NCBI GenBank assembly: GCA_035593725.1
Contig: DAOSZN010000043.1
Location: 1 to 12,469 of the forward strand
Direction of reading: 5' to 3'
Length of the DNA stretch: 12,469 bases
DNA from: UBA4971 sp029551185
Lineage (GTDB): Bacteria; Bacillota; SHA-98; UBA4971
Shown here piece after piece: positions 1 to 9,700 of this stretch. Below the pieces are notes generated by a model. It was given only the letters and a program-made list of their open reading frames with translations. It made no database searches and was not told where the DNA came from. Every line of letters begins with the position of its first letter. Positions within the stretch are counted from its first letter, which is position 1. The position numbers and the translations under genes are program-made.

Positions 1-14
1 ACGTTGACTGAGTC

Positions 15-42
15 TTGACAAATCTTCGGAATTTGCTAGTAT
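15..42 (+). promoter_or_regulatory. SigA-type promoter of speH
   Basis: A perfect -35 TTGACA (15-20) is followed after 16 bases by TAGTAT (37-42), preceded by an extended -10 TG (34-35). Transcription would start near 49, giving a leader of about 54 bases before speH. Confidence 0.75.
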
Positions 43-102
43 TATTTTAATCGGCATATTACCGACAAGAAGGGAGCGATTTGAAGGGAGGCGGGACTTT
101 GA

Positions 103-486
103 ATGAAATACATTCTTGGGTGCCATATCCTTATCGAGGCATATGACTGTGACCCTAAGATCCTGGATGATATTGCAGTTGTGGAGGAAACTATGGTGAA
201 CGCTGCTTTACGGGCAGGAGCTGAGGTCCGTGAGGTGGCGTTTCATAAGTTCAGCCCCCAAGGGGTCAGCGGTGTGGTAGTAATATCCGAATCTCACTTA
301 TCTGTTCATACGTGGCCTGAGTTTGGATATGCTGCGGTTGATGTATTTACATGTGGGGATACGGTAGATCCCATGGTCGCGGTGGACTACATACGCGATG
401 AATTTAAGGCCCGCCGGGCTTTGACGTCAGAGGTGAAGAGGGGGATCTTTGATGAGCACAATATCACAAAGATCTCCCCTGGGTAG
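103..486 (+). CDS. speH: S-adenosylmethionine decarboxylase proenzyme (prokaryotic class 1B)
   Basis: Decarboxylates S-adenosylmethionine to supply the aminopropyl donor for spermidine synthesis, in the cytoplasm. The 127-residue length fits the small bacterial class. The self-cleavage motif SESHLSVHTWPE is intact: Ser64 should become the pyruvoyl group after cleavage of the Glu63-Ser64 bond, and His69 and Cys84 (FTCG) match the processing and catalytic His and Cys of the Thermotoga maritima enzyme. The ATG at 103 lies behind GGGAGG (86-91). It is monocistronic, with its own promoter and a strong terminator after it. No speE or other polyamine gene is visible in the window, so its partner enzyme must lie elsewhere. 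Family assignment is near certain; the name could equally be written speD. Confidence 0.97.
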   Translation: MKYILGCHILIEAYDCDPKILDDIAVVEETMVNAALRAGAEVREVAFHKFSPQGVSGVVVISESHLSVHTWPEFGYAAVDVFTCGDTVDPMVAVDYIRDEFKARRALTSEVKRGIFDEHNITKISPG

Positions 487-532
487 GGTTATACGGAAAG
501 GCAGACCCGAAAAACACATAAAGCGCCAAATT

Positions 533-567
533 GGGAACAGACTTTCTGTTCCCTTTCTTGTTTTTTT
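533..567 (+). terminator. Rho-independent terminator after speH
   Basis: A perfect 8-bp stem GGGAACAG (533-540) / CTGTTCCC (546-553) with loop ACTTT is followed by TTTCTTG and seven T (561-567). It separates speH from the next operon. Confidence 0.92.
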
Positions 568-580
568 AGGATCAACAGAT

Positions 581-608
581 TTAGCAGGAGAGCCACAAGT
601 CTTATAGA
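581..608 (+). promoter_or_regulatory. weak candidate promoter for the DUF4139 operon
   Basis: TTAGCA (581-586) and TATAGA (603-608) are 16 bases apart, directly after the speH terminator. Each box matches the consensus only partly. A promoter is expected here because the upstream unit is terminated, but the exact site is uncertain. Confidence 0.3.
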
Positions 609-645
609 AGTTCTTCCAGAGTATCGATGCCAGGGAGGTGGGATG

Positions 646-2121
646 ATGAGCAATAAAGCGACAATGTGTCGTGTGCCATTCGCTTGCCTATTCATCCTCA
701 TAGTTGCCTTGATAATTGCGCCGTGTCAATACGTTTCCGCAGGAGGGGGTGACGATTTGGAAGAGACGAAACTAGAGGTGGGGACTGAAGAGAGAAAAGA
801 CATGTCCCTGACTGTCTACAATAGCGACATTGCGTTGGTAAAAGACACCAGGATGATTCAGTTTTCCAGAGGACTGAATCTTGTGGAACTTTCAGGTCTT
901 GCTACGAGTATGGATCCTACTTCTGTTTCCTTTGCCTCTTTGACTGACCCGAGCACCTTAAGGACTGTTGAGCACAATTTCGATTACGGAGTAGTCACGA
1001 GGCAAACGCTTCTGGAGAAGTATATCGGAGAGAGAATCTGGCTGATAGTGGACGGTGTCCGTATGTCTGCCAGACTCATATCAGTTGACGAACAAGGCAG
1101 GCTTATCGTTGACCTTGAGGGAAGGATTGTCCTTGATCCTCAGGGTTCTATTGAGCTTCCTCCTTTGCCTTCAGGATTCATCACCCGTCCGACACTGGTA
1201 TGGCATGCTGAGGCAGAGAGAGCCCAAGAGCATGAAGTGGAGATCACGTATCTTACCGGAGGTCTTAATTGGTCAGCTGACTATGTATGTATATTGGATG
1301 ATAAAGACAAATCGTGCGCCTTAACCGGTTGGGTCACATTGGATAACAAGAGCGGCACAACCTATCGCGACGCGCGTTTGAAGTTAATTGCAGGAGACAT
1401 ACACAGACTTGCCGAAGCCGGACCGGTTCGAAGCGCCCCTAAGGCTATGATGGTTTCTGAATCAGCCTTTGACACAGGAATGGGGTTTGAAGAGAAGCCA
1501 GGATTTGAGTATCATACATATGCTTTGCCGGGAAAGACTACGGTTGCCAATAATCAGTTGAAGCAGGTGCAACTCCTTGCAGCTCCCCGTGTGCAGTCTG
1601 GGAAATTATACTTTCTTGAGAGAACGACTTCCCATTACGTGTATGAAAGAAGTCTCACCCCGGGCCAAAGCGAGACTATAAGCGCCAAGACTGTTCTGGA
1701 ATTCGTAAATAACGAAGAGTCAGGGCTTGGGCTGCCTCTGCCTGCAGGCCGGGTTCGCGCGTACAAGATTTCTTCCGACGGGAGCATGGACTTTATTGGG
1801 GAAGATGCAATTTCTCATACACCTCGGGATGAAACAATAAGGCTATATGTGGGCGACGCATTCGATGTGATAGGTGAAAGGATAGTAACTGATTTCAAGA
1901 TTATTGAGAAGAGCAGGGAAGAAGCATATTGTGTCAAGGTGAGAAACAGAAAAGACGAAGACGTGGAAGTCGCTGTTGTGGAGCGATTTTACGGTGACTG
2001 GACCATCTCGAGTCCGGTGCCTTATGAAAAGTGGGACGCCAATACAGTAGTGTTTAGAGTAAAGGTTCCGCGGGGCAGCGAGGTGGAAATCCTGTTTAGA
2101 TTGCATACAGAATCTAAGTAA
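646..2121 (+). CDS. secreted DUF4139 domain-containing protein
   Basis: A predicted exported protein of unknown function, 491 residues. The N-terminus has a basic start, a hydrophobic run (VPFACLFILIVALIIA) and a likely signal peptidase site after YVSA, at about residue 32. The mature part shows hallmarks of DUF4139: VYNSDIALVKDTR near residue 57, the GLNWSADYVCILDD and LTGWVTLDNKSGTTY blocks at about 205-240, LKLIAGDI just after, and the EYHTYALPGKTTVANNQLKQVQLL block near 288. The fold should be mostly beta. ATG codons lie at 643 and 646. The second is preferred because GGAGGTG (634-640) is five bases from it but only two from the first. The nuclease gene follows after 27 bases, suggesting one transcript, though the two products would work in different compartments. 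No enzymatic motif is recognised. Confidence 0.85.
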   Translation: MSNKATMCRVPFACLFILIVALIIAPCQYVSAGGGDDLEETKLEVGTEERKDMSLTVYNSDIALVKDTRMIQFSRGLNLVELSGLATSMDPTSVSFASLTDPSTLRTVEHNFDYGVVTRQTLLEKYIGERIWLIVDGVRMSARLISVDEQGRLIVDLEGRIVLDPQGSIELPPLPSGFITRPTLVWHAEAERAQEHEVEITYLTGGLNWSADYVCILDDKDKSCALTGWVTLDNKSGTTYRDARLKLIAGDIHRLAEAGPVRSAPKAMMVSESAFDTGMGFEEKPGFEYHTYALPGKTTVANNQLKQVQLLAAPRVQSGKLYFLERTTSHYVYERSLTPGQSETISAKTVLEFVNNEESGLGLPLPAGRVRAYKISSDGSMDFIGEDAISHTPRDETIRLYVGDAFDVIGERIVTDFKIIEKSREEAYCVKVRNRKDEDVEVAVVERFYGDWTISSPVPYEKWDANTVVFRVKVPRGSEVEILFRLHTESK

Positions 2122-2148
2122 CTCAACCGGGTTAAGGGGGAACCTTAA

Positions 2149-3018
2149 TTGATACCTGACGCATCCTTTATCCCTGCCTATGAGCTTCTCGGAGAAGGTG
2201 ATTATTATGTCGAAGAGCGTGTATTCTCCGAGGTTGACTTTCCGCTTCCTCAGGAGAAGTCTATGCTTCTCCGGAATCTGCAGGTAATGCGCGGGGTAGG
2301 CCCTGTAACCGAAAGGAAGCTAAAGGATGAAGGATATGAAGACATCCGGAGCCTCTCCCGACATATGCGTTGGGGGGATCAAGCGAGTTCTATTGCCAAG
2401 GCTATTGAGCAGAGAGACGCAAGGTTTCTTTCCAGGACAAAGGCTTCTGATTGGCAGATAGTAGGATTGTGTTCCCCCGGGGATATGGTATTCATTGATA
2501 TTGAGACTTGTGGTCTTTCAAGCACTCAACCGCTTTTTCTCGTTGGGATAATGAAGGCACAAGAAGAAGGGGGTATGCGCCTTCGGCAGTTCTTCGCCAG
2601 ATCATATGAAGAGGAAGTTGCTGTCCTAATTGCTGTAAGAAGCGAATTGGCAACTGCCGGTGTTGTGGTGACATATAACGGACTGAGGTTCGACATGCCG
2701 TATATCCGGGATCGTATGACGTACTATGGGACATGTTGCTCGGAAGATTACTTCCACTTTGACCTTCTATGGACTGCAAGAAGGCTTTTCAAGGAGACAC
2801 TTCCCGATTGTAAGCTTGTAACAGTTGCATCCCACATCCTCGGCTATGAACGAGACATGGATATCCCAGGCTATCTGATACCTGATGTGTATCGTGAATT
2901 CGTGATGAACCCCCGTCCAGCCTTGATCCGTCCTGTTCTGGAACACAACGCCATGGATATTCATGCCATGGCTCTTCTCCTTGCAAGGATTCTTCGATAT
3001 GGAGGTTCGTTGGCGTAA
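2149..3018 (+). CDS. YprB-like DEDD-type ribonuclease H-like exonuclease with helix-hairpin-helix
   Basis: A probable metal-dependent 3'-5' nuclease acting on DNA or RNA in the cytoplasm; the substrate cannot be read from sequence. A helix-hairpin-helix-like segment (MRGVGPVTERKLKDEGYEDIRSL, residues 47-69) precedes the RNase H-like domain. Putative metal ligands are Asp117 and Glu119 in FIDIETCGLS, Asp182 in TYNGLRFDMPYI, Asp205 in HFDLLW, and Asp270 in EHNAMDIHAMALL. This pattern matches the RNase_H_2/YprB family found beside helicases in many Firmicutes; no helicase is adjacent here. The start is TTG at 2149, eight bases after AAGGGGG (2134-2140). At 289 residues it is shorter than B. subtilis YprB, as far as remembered. 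It lies between the DUF4139 gene and folE, probably in the same transcript. Confidence 0.85.
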   Translation: MIPDASFIPAYELLGEGDYYVEERVFSEVDFPLPQEKSMLLRNLQVMRGVGPVTERKLKDEGYEDIRSLSRHMRWGDQASSIAKAIEQRDARFLSRTKASDWQIVGLCSPGDMVFIDIETCGLSSTQPLFLVGIMKAQEEGGMRLRQFFARSYEEEVAVLIAVRSELATAGVVVTYNGLRFDMPYIRDRMTYYGTCCSEDYFHFDLLWTARRLFKETLPDCKLVTVASHILGYERDMDIPGYLIPDVYREFVMNPRPALIRPVLEHNAMDIHAMALLLARILRYGGSLA

Positions 3019-3146
3019 ACTCACAACGCGCCGGGTTTGCCCAATATGCTTGGTGATTACATTACAGCCCGAATTTGCGGTGTTTGACAATGACAATATG
3101 CGATATGTGCACAGCTTGCTGTGCCAATGGGAGGGACGAATTCAAA

Positions 3147-3707
3147 TTGGATGATGTGCGAATCATGAAGGCAGTCAGAGAAATCCTCGAGGCCATTGGC
3201 GAAGACCCTGAGCGAGAAGGGCTAAAAAATACTCCCGGACGGATTGCCAGGATGTTTCAGGAAATATTCTGCGGACTGGGCAAAGATCCGCGTGAAGAGT
3301 TGACACCTGTCTTTAATGAAGACCATGAAGAGATGATCATAATCAAGGATATTCCTTTCTATTCCATGTGTGAACACCATTTGCTCCCGTTTCACGGCAA
3401 GGCTCATGTAGCGTATCTCCCCAAAGGGGGAAGAGTTGTGGGTCTTAGCAAACTTGCCAGAGTGGTTGAGATACTTGCAAGAAGGCCTCAACTTCAAGAG
3501 AGGCTTACCAGTCAAGTTGCGGATATGATATTTGAGGCGCTGAAACCTCATGGCGTAATCGTTGTGGTGGAAGCGGAACATCTATGTATGTCAATGCGGG
3601 GAATAAGCAAGCCTGGAAGTTGTACTGTGACTTCAGCTGTCAGAGGGCTTTTTAAGAAAGACGCAGCTGCGAGGGCTGAGGCGCTCACTCTGATAAAAGG
3701 AGAGTGA
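3147..3707 (+). CDS. folE: GTP cyclohydrolase I
   Basis: Converts GTP to 7,8-dihydroneopterin triphosphate, the first step of folate (and often queuosine) synthesis, as a zinc homodecamer. All key motifs are present: EAIGEDPEREGL (15-26), SMCEHH (73-78) giving zinc ligands Cys75 and His78, HGKAHVAYLP, GLSKLARVVE, RRPQLQERLT, and EAEHLCMSMRG with zinc ligand Cys147, followed by KPGSCTVTSAVRG. The reading frame stays open upstream to a TTG at 3075, but TTG 3147 is preferred: it gives 186 residues, close to the family length, aligns with the start of B. subtilis MtrA, and has GGGAGGG (3129-3135) upstream, although the 11-base spacing is rather long. The gene sits between the nuclease and spoIVA. 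Confidence 0.96.
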   Translation: MDDVRIMKAVREILEAIGEDPEREGLKNTPGRIARMFQEIFCGLGKDPREELTPVFNEDHEEMIIIKDIPFYSMCEHHLLPFHGKAHVAYLPKGGRVVGLSKLARVVEILARRPQLQERLTSQVADMIFEALKPHGVIVVVEAEHLCMSMRGISKPGSCTVTSAVRGLFKKDAAARAEALTLIKGE

Positions 3708-6700
3708 CAAGACGAATAATTGTCTCTCCCGCTCATATACATTATTCTGAAAGCTAGATGTTATATGGTGCCCAGGGGGAGGGACCGGATATGGAAAGAT
3801 TCGATATCTTCCAGGATATGGCCACGAGGACCGGCGGTGATGTTTACATCGGAGTAGTCGGTCCGGTGAGGACTGGGAAGTCCACGTTTATAAAGCGGTT
3901 CATGGACCTCCTGGTCATTCCCAATATTGACGATTTCTATGACAAAGAGCGATCAGTGGATGAATTGCCGCAAAGTGGTGCAGGCAGGACTATTATGACT
4001 ACTGAACCCAAGTTTGTTCCAAATGAAGCCGTAGCCGTGACGATTCAGGATAATATCAATGTCAGGGTTAGACTGGTGGATTGTGTAGGGTACTCAGTGG
4101 AAGGGGCTCTGGGGTATGAGGAGGACGACGGGCCTCGAATGGTGATGACGCCTTGGTTTGACTATGAGATTCCCTTTGAAGAAGCAGCTGAATTCGGAAC
4201 GCGGAAGGTTATCTCAGACCATTCTACAATCGGTCTTGTTATTCTTACAGACGGCAGCATTACCGACATTCCGAGAGAAAGCTATGTCCGCGCCGAAGAG
4301 AGAGTCATCGGAGAGCTTCATGAACTGGGAAAGCCTTTCGCTGCGGTGCTTAACTCAACGCATCCTTGGGCAAGAGAGACCTTGGACCTCGCGACGAAAC
4401 TTGCAGCAAAATACGGAGTACCTGTTATACCTATGGACTGTCTGAAGATGGACATTGAAGATGTGCTCGGCATATTACGAGAAGTGCTCTATGAGTTCCC
4501 GGTGCGCGAGGTAAGTGTGCGCTTGCCTATCTGGCTTAATGAGGTTCCACAAGAGCACTGGCTTAGACAGAAGTTTCAAGATGTTGTCGTTTCCGGTGTT
4601 AAGGAAGTAAGGAGAATTCGCGATATCTCAGAGACGGTAAGCGCCTTTGCCGAACAAGACTTCGTATCCCGAGCGGATCTTACAACTTTGGACTTAGGCA
4701 CAGGACAAGTGGTAATTGACCTGGATACTCCGAGGGAACTGTTCTTCCAGATTATTCGTGAAGTCAGTGGACTTGAGGTAGAGGGAGACCATCATCTTCT
4801 TAGACTCATGAGAGAACTTGCCGTGTCTAAGAGGGAGTTTGATAAGGTGGCAGACGGTCTTAGAGACGCTGAGGAGCTAGGATACGGAATAGTCATGCCT
4901 CTCCTAGATGAACTCGAGCTTGAGGAGCCTGAACTTATTCGGCAAGGCACGAGGTTTGGAGTGAGGCTGAGAGCGGCTGCTCCGTCCATTCATATGATTC
5001 GCGCGAATATCGAGACAGAGGTCACCACATATGTAGGCACAGAGCGACAAGGTGAGGAACTTGTCAGGAGACTGTCTGATGAGTTCGAAAAAGACCCTGA
5101 GCGAATTTGGACCACGGATTTTCTCGGGAAGTCCCTACACGAGCTGGTTAAAGAGGGAATAGAAAGCAAGCTTTACAGAATGCCTGAAAATGCGCAGCAG
5201 AAGCTCCAGGAGACATTGCAGAAAATTGTCAATGAGGGAAGCGGAGGGCTTATTTGTATCATTCTGTAGGATTCTATAAGGGCGAATCTCATAAATCCTC
5301 TTCGTTGTGGGCACTATACCTCCGAAAGGGGGATCAAAACATGACGAAGACGGAGTTAGTGGAGAGGGTAGCAGCTAAGACAGGTTTTACGAAGAAGGAT
5401 TCAGCCAAAGCTGTTGACGCGGTGTTTAACGCTATGACTGAAGCGCTTGCTGCAGGCGAGAAAGTGTCACTTGTCGGTTTTGGCAGTTTCGAGGTGCGTC
5501 AGAGGGCTGCGAGGTCAGGACGTGACCCGAGAACAGGGGCTGCGATTCGCATAAGCGCGCGAAAGGCCCCTGTTTTCAAGGCAGGCAAGTCCCTAAAAGA
5601 TGCTGTAAAGTAGTTTGAAACGGCGGGATTGGATTTAATTAATAAGCAAGAAATAAAGGAATAAGAGGAAAACCTGGGGATTCCATCGAATTGTCAGTAT
5701 GTTACTGGATAAGTTGTAGCAGGGGAAGGTGTAAGATAAGATGGGATTACCGGGTATTGATGAGACTATAGAGTCTATTTCAGCTTCAGGCAAGAGCAAA
5801 TCACGGCTCCCGGTGGATGTTCTTTTGGCATCCAGTTTTCTGGCGGGGGCCTATATCGCTTTTGGGGCTTTTCTTGCGGTGATGGCAAGCGCCGGAGCTC
5901 CATGGCCTCAAGGAATACCGGGATTGCAGAAACTATTGTACGCGGCAGTGTTCCCGGTAGGCATGGTATATGTAATCATAGCAGGCGCTGAGCTTTTTAC
6001 CGGGAATTGTATGTTTCTTACTGTAGCCTTGTTTAGGCGTGAGATTAGGCTCCGCGATTTGCTTAGGAATTGGTTTTTGGTGTGGATTGGCAATTTTGCA
6101 GGAGGCATTGCTGTTGCGTATCTTTTCGGGCGGTTAGGCGGTGTGCTTATGACAGAGCCTTGGATGGGTTACGTGTACTCTCTTGCCCGAGGAAAATGCA
6201 GTCTGCCTTTTAGCGAGGCATTCTGGCGCGGAGTTGGCGCCAATTGGATGGGTTGTCTTGCTGTATGGATGGCTATGAAGGGCACTACCATAGTTGACAA
6301 AGCCATAGCCGGTCAGCTTCCGATTATGACTTTTGTCACTCTTGGGTTGGAAAACAGCATAGCGAACATGTTCACCATATCTGCATGTCTCTTCGCGGTG
6401 GGTCCCACATCTCAGGTAACATGGAAAGTTTTCTTGCTCAATAACCTTCTTCCGGTTACCATGGGTAATATCGTCGGCGGCGCGTTCTTTGTGGGAGGTA
6501 TTTACTTGTTTATCAGCAGAAGGAAAGAGCAAGCGCAAAGAGCGGTATATCAGAAGCCTATAGACGAACGGAACAGAAAATTCAAGGTCGATAGCGCGGA
6601 ATAGTGTAAGAGTAAAAATGAGGGCAGGGTAGGTTGCAGACGTAGCTTAGGTTTGATATAATACACCTGCATTCAAAATAGCACATGCGTCAAAGTTTGG

Positions 6701-9700
6701 CCGGGGCGTAGCGCAGTTTGGCTAGCGCGCCTGAATGGGGTTCAGGAGGTCGCGAGTTCAAGTCTCGCCGCTCCGACCATTTTTTTGTCCTTTTACCAAT
6801 AACGAGCCGTCAGGCGTAGATGCCTGACGGCTCGTTACGAGTGTTTTTCTTGCCGAGTTGCCTTTGCCGTTTTTGTCGCCGAGTGATGTCTTCGTCTCTT
6901 CGAGTGATTTCGCTACTTGCTTACTTATACTTCGTTTACTTCGTTACGCTGGCCGACGGTGACGGCGTTTTTAAAGTGAGAGAACGCATATTCACAACAA
7001 GTGAAAGGTTAACGTCCTCCTTAAGAATATGACTCTTGTCATAATCCCTTCTTAATTGCCGTGGAACCGTCGGCAACCATATTTATGCCCTACATGAGAA
7101 GGTTTTAATCACATAGGAATTGAATTTTTTACGAAATGTTGTGGCAATAGTGCTACAATATGGAATAAAGAGACAGGAGGACGCCCGGTTATGGCAGGAT
7201 CAAACACTGATGCGCAGAGTGATTACGCCAGGGTGAAGGTACTGGTTTCAGGCCGTGTCCAGGGCGTGGGTTTCAGGAGTTTCGCCGGGAGGTATGCCAA
7301 CGCCCTTGGGCTTACCGGATGGGTCAAGAACTTGTACGACGGCCGTGTTGAAGTAGTTGCAGAAGGCGAAAGAAAAAAGATCTTGCGCTACATAAGATTT
7401 CTCGAGGAAGGTTCACCCTGGTCAAGAGTTGATAACGTGTCTGTTGAATGGTGCCCGTATAAGGGAGATCTTTCTTTCTTCATGATCAAGTAGTTGATAA
7501 ATTCTGAGCATATCTCTATTGCCTTATACAAGGCCGGGTCAAGTCTTGGTTGAGCTATGCATTAACAGGTATTATGAAGGACATTAAGGGGTAAGAATTC
7601 CATAGGTTATATGCTGCGTAGACTTAGTCGAAGCAGATTAACCGGAAGAGGGTGGAAGGTTTGAACGTCGGGTATAAGCGAGGAATAGGCTTGGCTTTGG
7701 GGTCCGGATCAGCAAGAGGATTGGCCCATATCGGGGTGCTCAAGGTCCTCGAGAGAGAACAAATACCAATAAATGCGATTTCCGGATCAAGTATGGGTGC
7801 TTTAATAGGAGGGCTTTATGCTGCAGGTATGCCCCTTAGAGAGCTGGAAAGTATTGCCCTCAAAGTTACGAGACGGGCGGTGCTCGCTCACATAGATCCT
7901 ATTCCATCTCTTAAAGGCTTAGTGTTAGGGAAGAAGATAGAGGAGATGCTTCGTTCCTTCATTGGGAATAAGGATTTCAGTGAGCTCAGGATCCCCATGG
8001 CTATTGTAGCCACCGATATACTCACAGGTGAGGAATTGGTGCTTAAAGATAAAGGGGACGTAGTAAACGCTATTCGTGCAAGCATCTCGGTTCCTGTTGT
8101 GTTTGTGCCTGTCCGTGCAGGAGACAGGATTCTTGTGGACGGAGGCGTGGTAAACCCGGTTCCTGTTGATGCAGTGACTTTACTTGATCCTAGGGCAATT
8201 CCGGTGGCAGTAAGCGTCATTCCCAAAGTTGAGCATAAGCAAGCGGAAAGACCGACGACTGTTGATATTCTCCTCAACACCTTCGACATTATGCAGCACA
8301 AGCTCTATGAAGCAAATAAGTCCCTCGCCAAGATTGTGATTGAACCCAACGTTTCATTTGCGTCAGGAATTGAGTTTTGGAAAGCCGGGCAAATTATTGA
8401 GTGCGGTGAGCAGGCTGCTCGTGATAGGATTCCCGCAATCAGGCGTGCTTTGAAGCCCTTCTCTTTCTTCTCTGTTTTTGGGAGATCATGAACTCGATGC
8501 GACCATGTAATCTCAAAAGCTGACAAAAAATCAGCCAAACCCTTAGAAAACGTGATAGAATCCTATGTACAAGAAGGAAACTGCAAGAAGATGTCAAATA
8601 TATCTATATTATATATCTGTTGGCATCTTGTGTTGGTTGGCATTTGTCAGATGGCAACCTTATCTCTGGAAGTGTAATTAGGGATAGTGGTTTGTCCGGA
8701 CACATCAGGCTGTGTACTTCATGCTCGAGAAGCACTCCGAGCTTGCACGCCTAAACCTTGAGCCAGGTATGGTGTGTTGGCCGATAGGGTGTGGTGGGAA
8801 ACGACCATGCCTCCTGTATTTGGAAAGGAGTGAGGTTTGTTATTGCCATTCAATGACCGGATAATGCTTGTTGTGAGCAGTATTTCCGGTCATTCTGCTT
8901 TCAGAGTAAAGGTCTGCGTGATTCTGTTTAGGTTCAGGTCGGTTGATTCTTAGTTTTGATAGGTGGTAAGAGGTTGGAGCAATGTAAGAAGAACACTCTA
9001 ATTGTTATAGGTTTGGCGATTTTCTTGATGATTGCCATTGTCATTTCCTTTCGGCTGGGACGCTATCCTATCTCTACCAAGGAAGTGTTGGGGATTTTAC
9101 TTTCTAAAATCTATCCCATTGAGCCGTTTTGGACAGACCGTATGGAGATAGTTATGCTCAATATACGGTTGCCCCGAATTATCTTGGCTTGTCTGGTAGG
9201 TTGTTGTCTGTCTGCCGCAGGTGCGGCCTATCAGGGTATTTTTCAAAATCCTATGGCAGCTCCTGATATTTTGGGCGCTTCTGCAGGTGCAGCCTTTGGT
9301 GCTGCCCTTGCTATCCTTTATTACGGAAGCCCTTTTATGATCACCGTCAGTGCTTTTTTCTTCAGCCTTCTGACAGTATCTTTGGTCTACTTAGTCAGCA
9401 AGAAAGTCAAAGGCAAAAGCGTCTTGGGCTTAATTCTTGCAGGAATCATTGTCAGCTCTCTTTTTTCTGCCGGCACGTCATTTATCAAATTGGTTGCAGA
9501 CCCTACTGATCAGCTTCCTGCAATAACATATTGGCTGATGGGCAGTTTATCCGGGGCAAGAGTCAGTGATGTTAAATTTGCTATCATACCCATGGTTATC
9601 GGACTCATTCCTTTGCTTCTATTGAGGTGGCGCATGAATGTACTTACCATGGGCGACGATGAGGCCATGACCATGGGGGTGGACGCAAACAAAGTCAGGT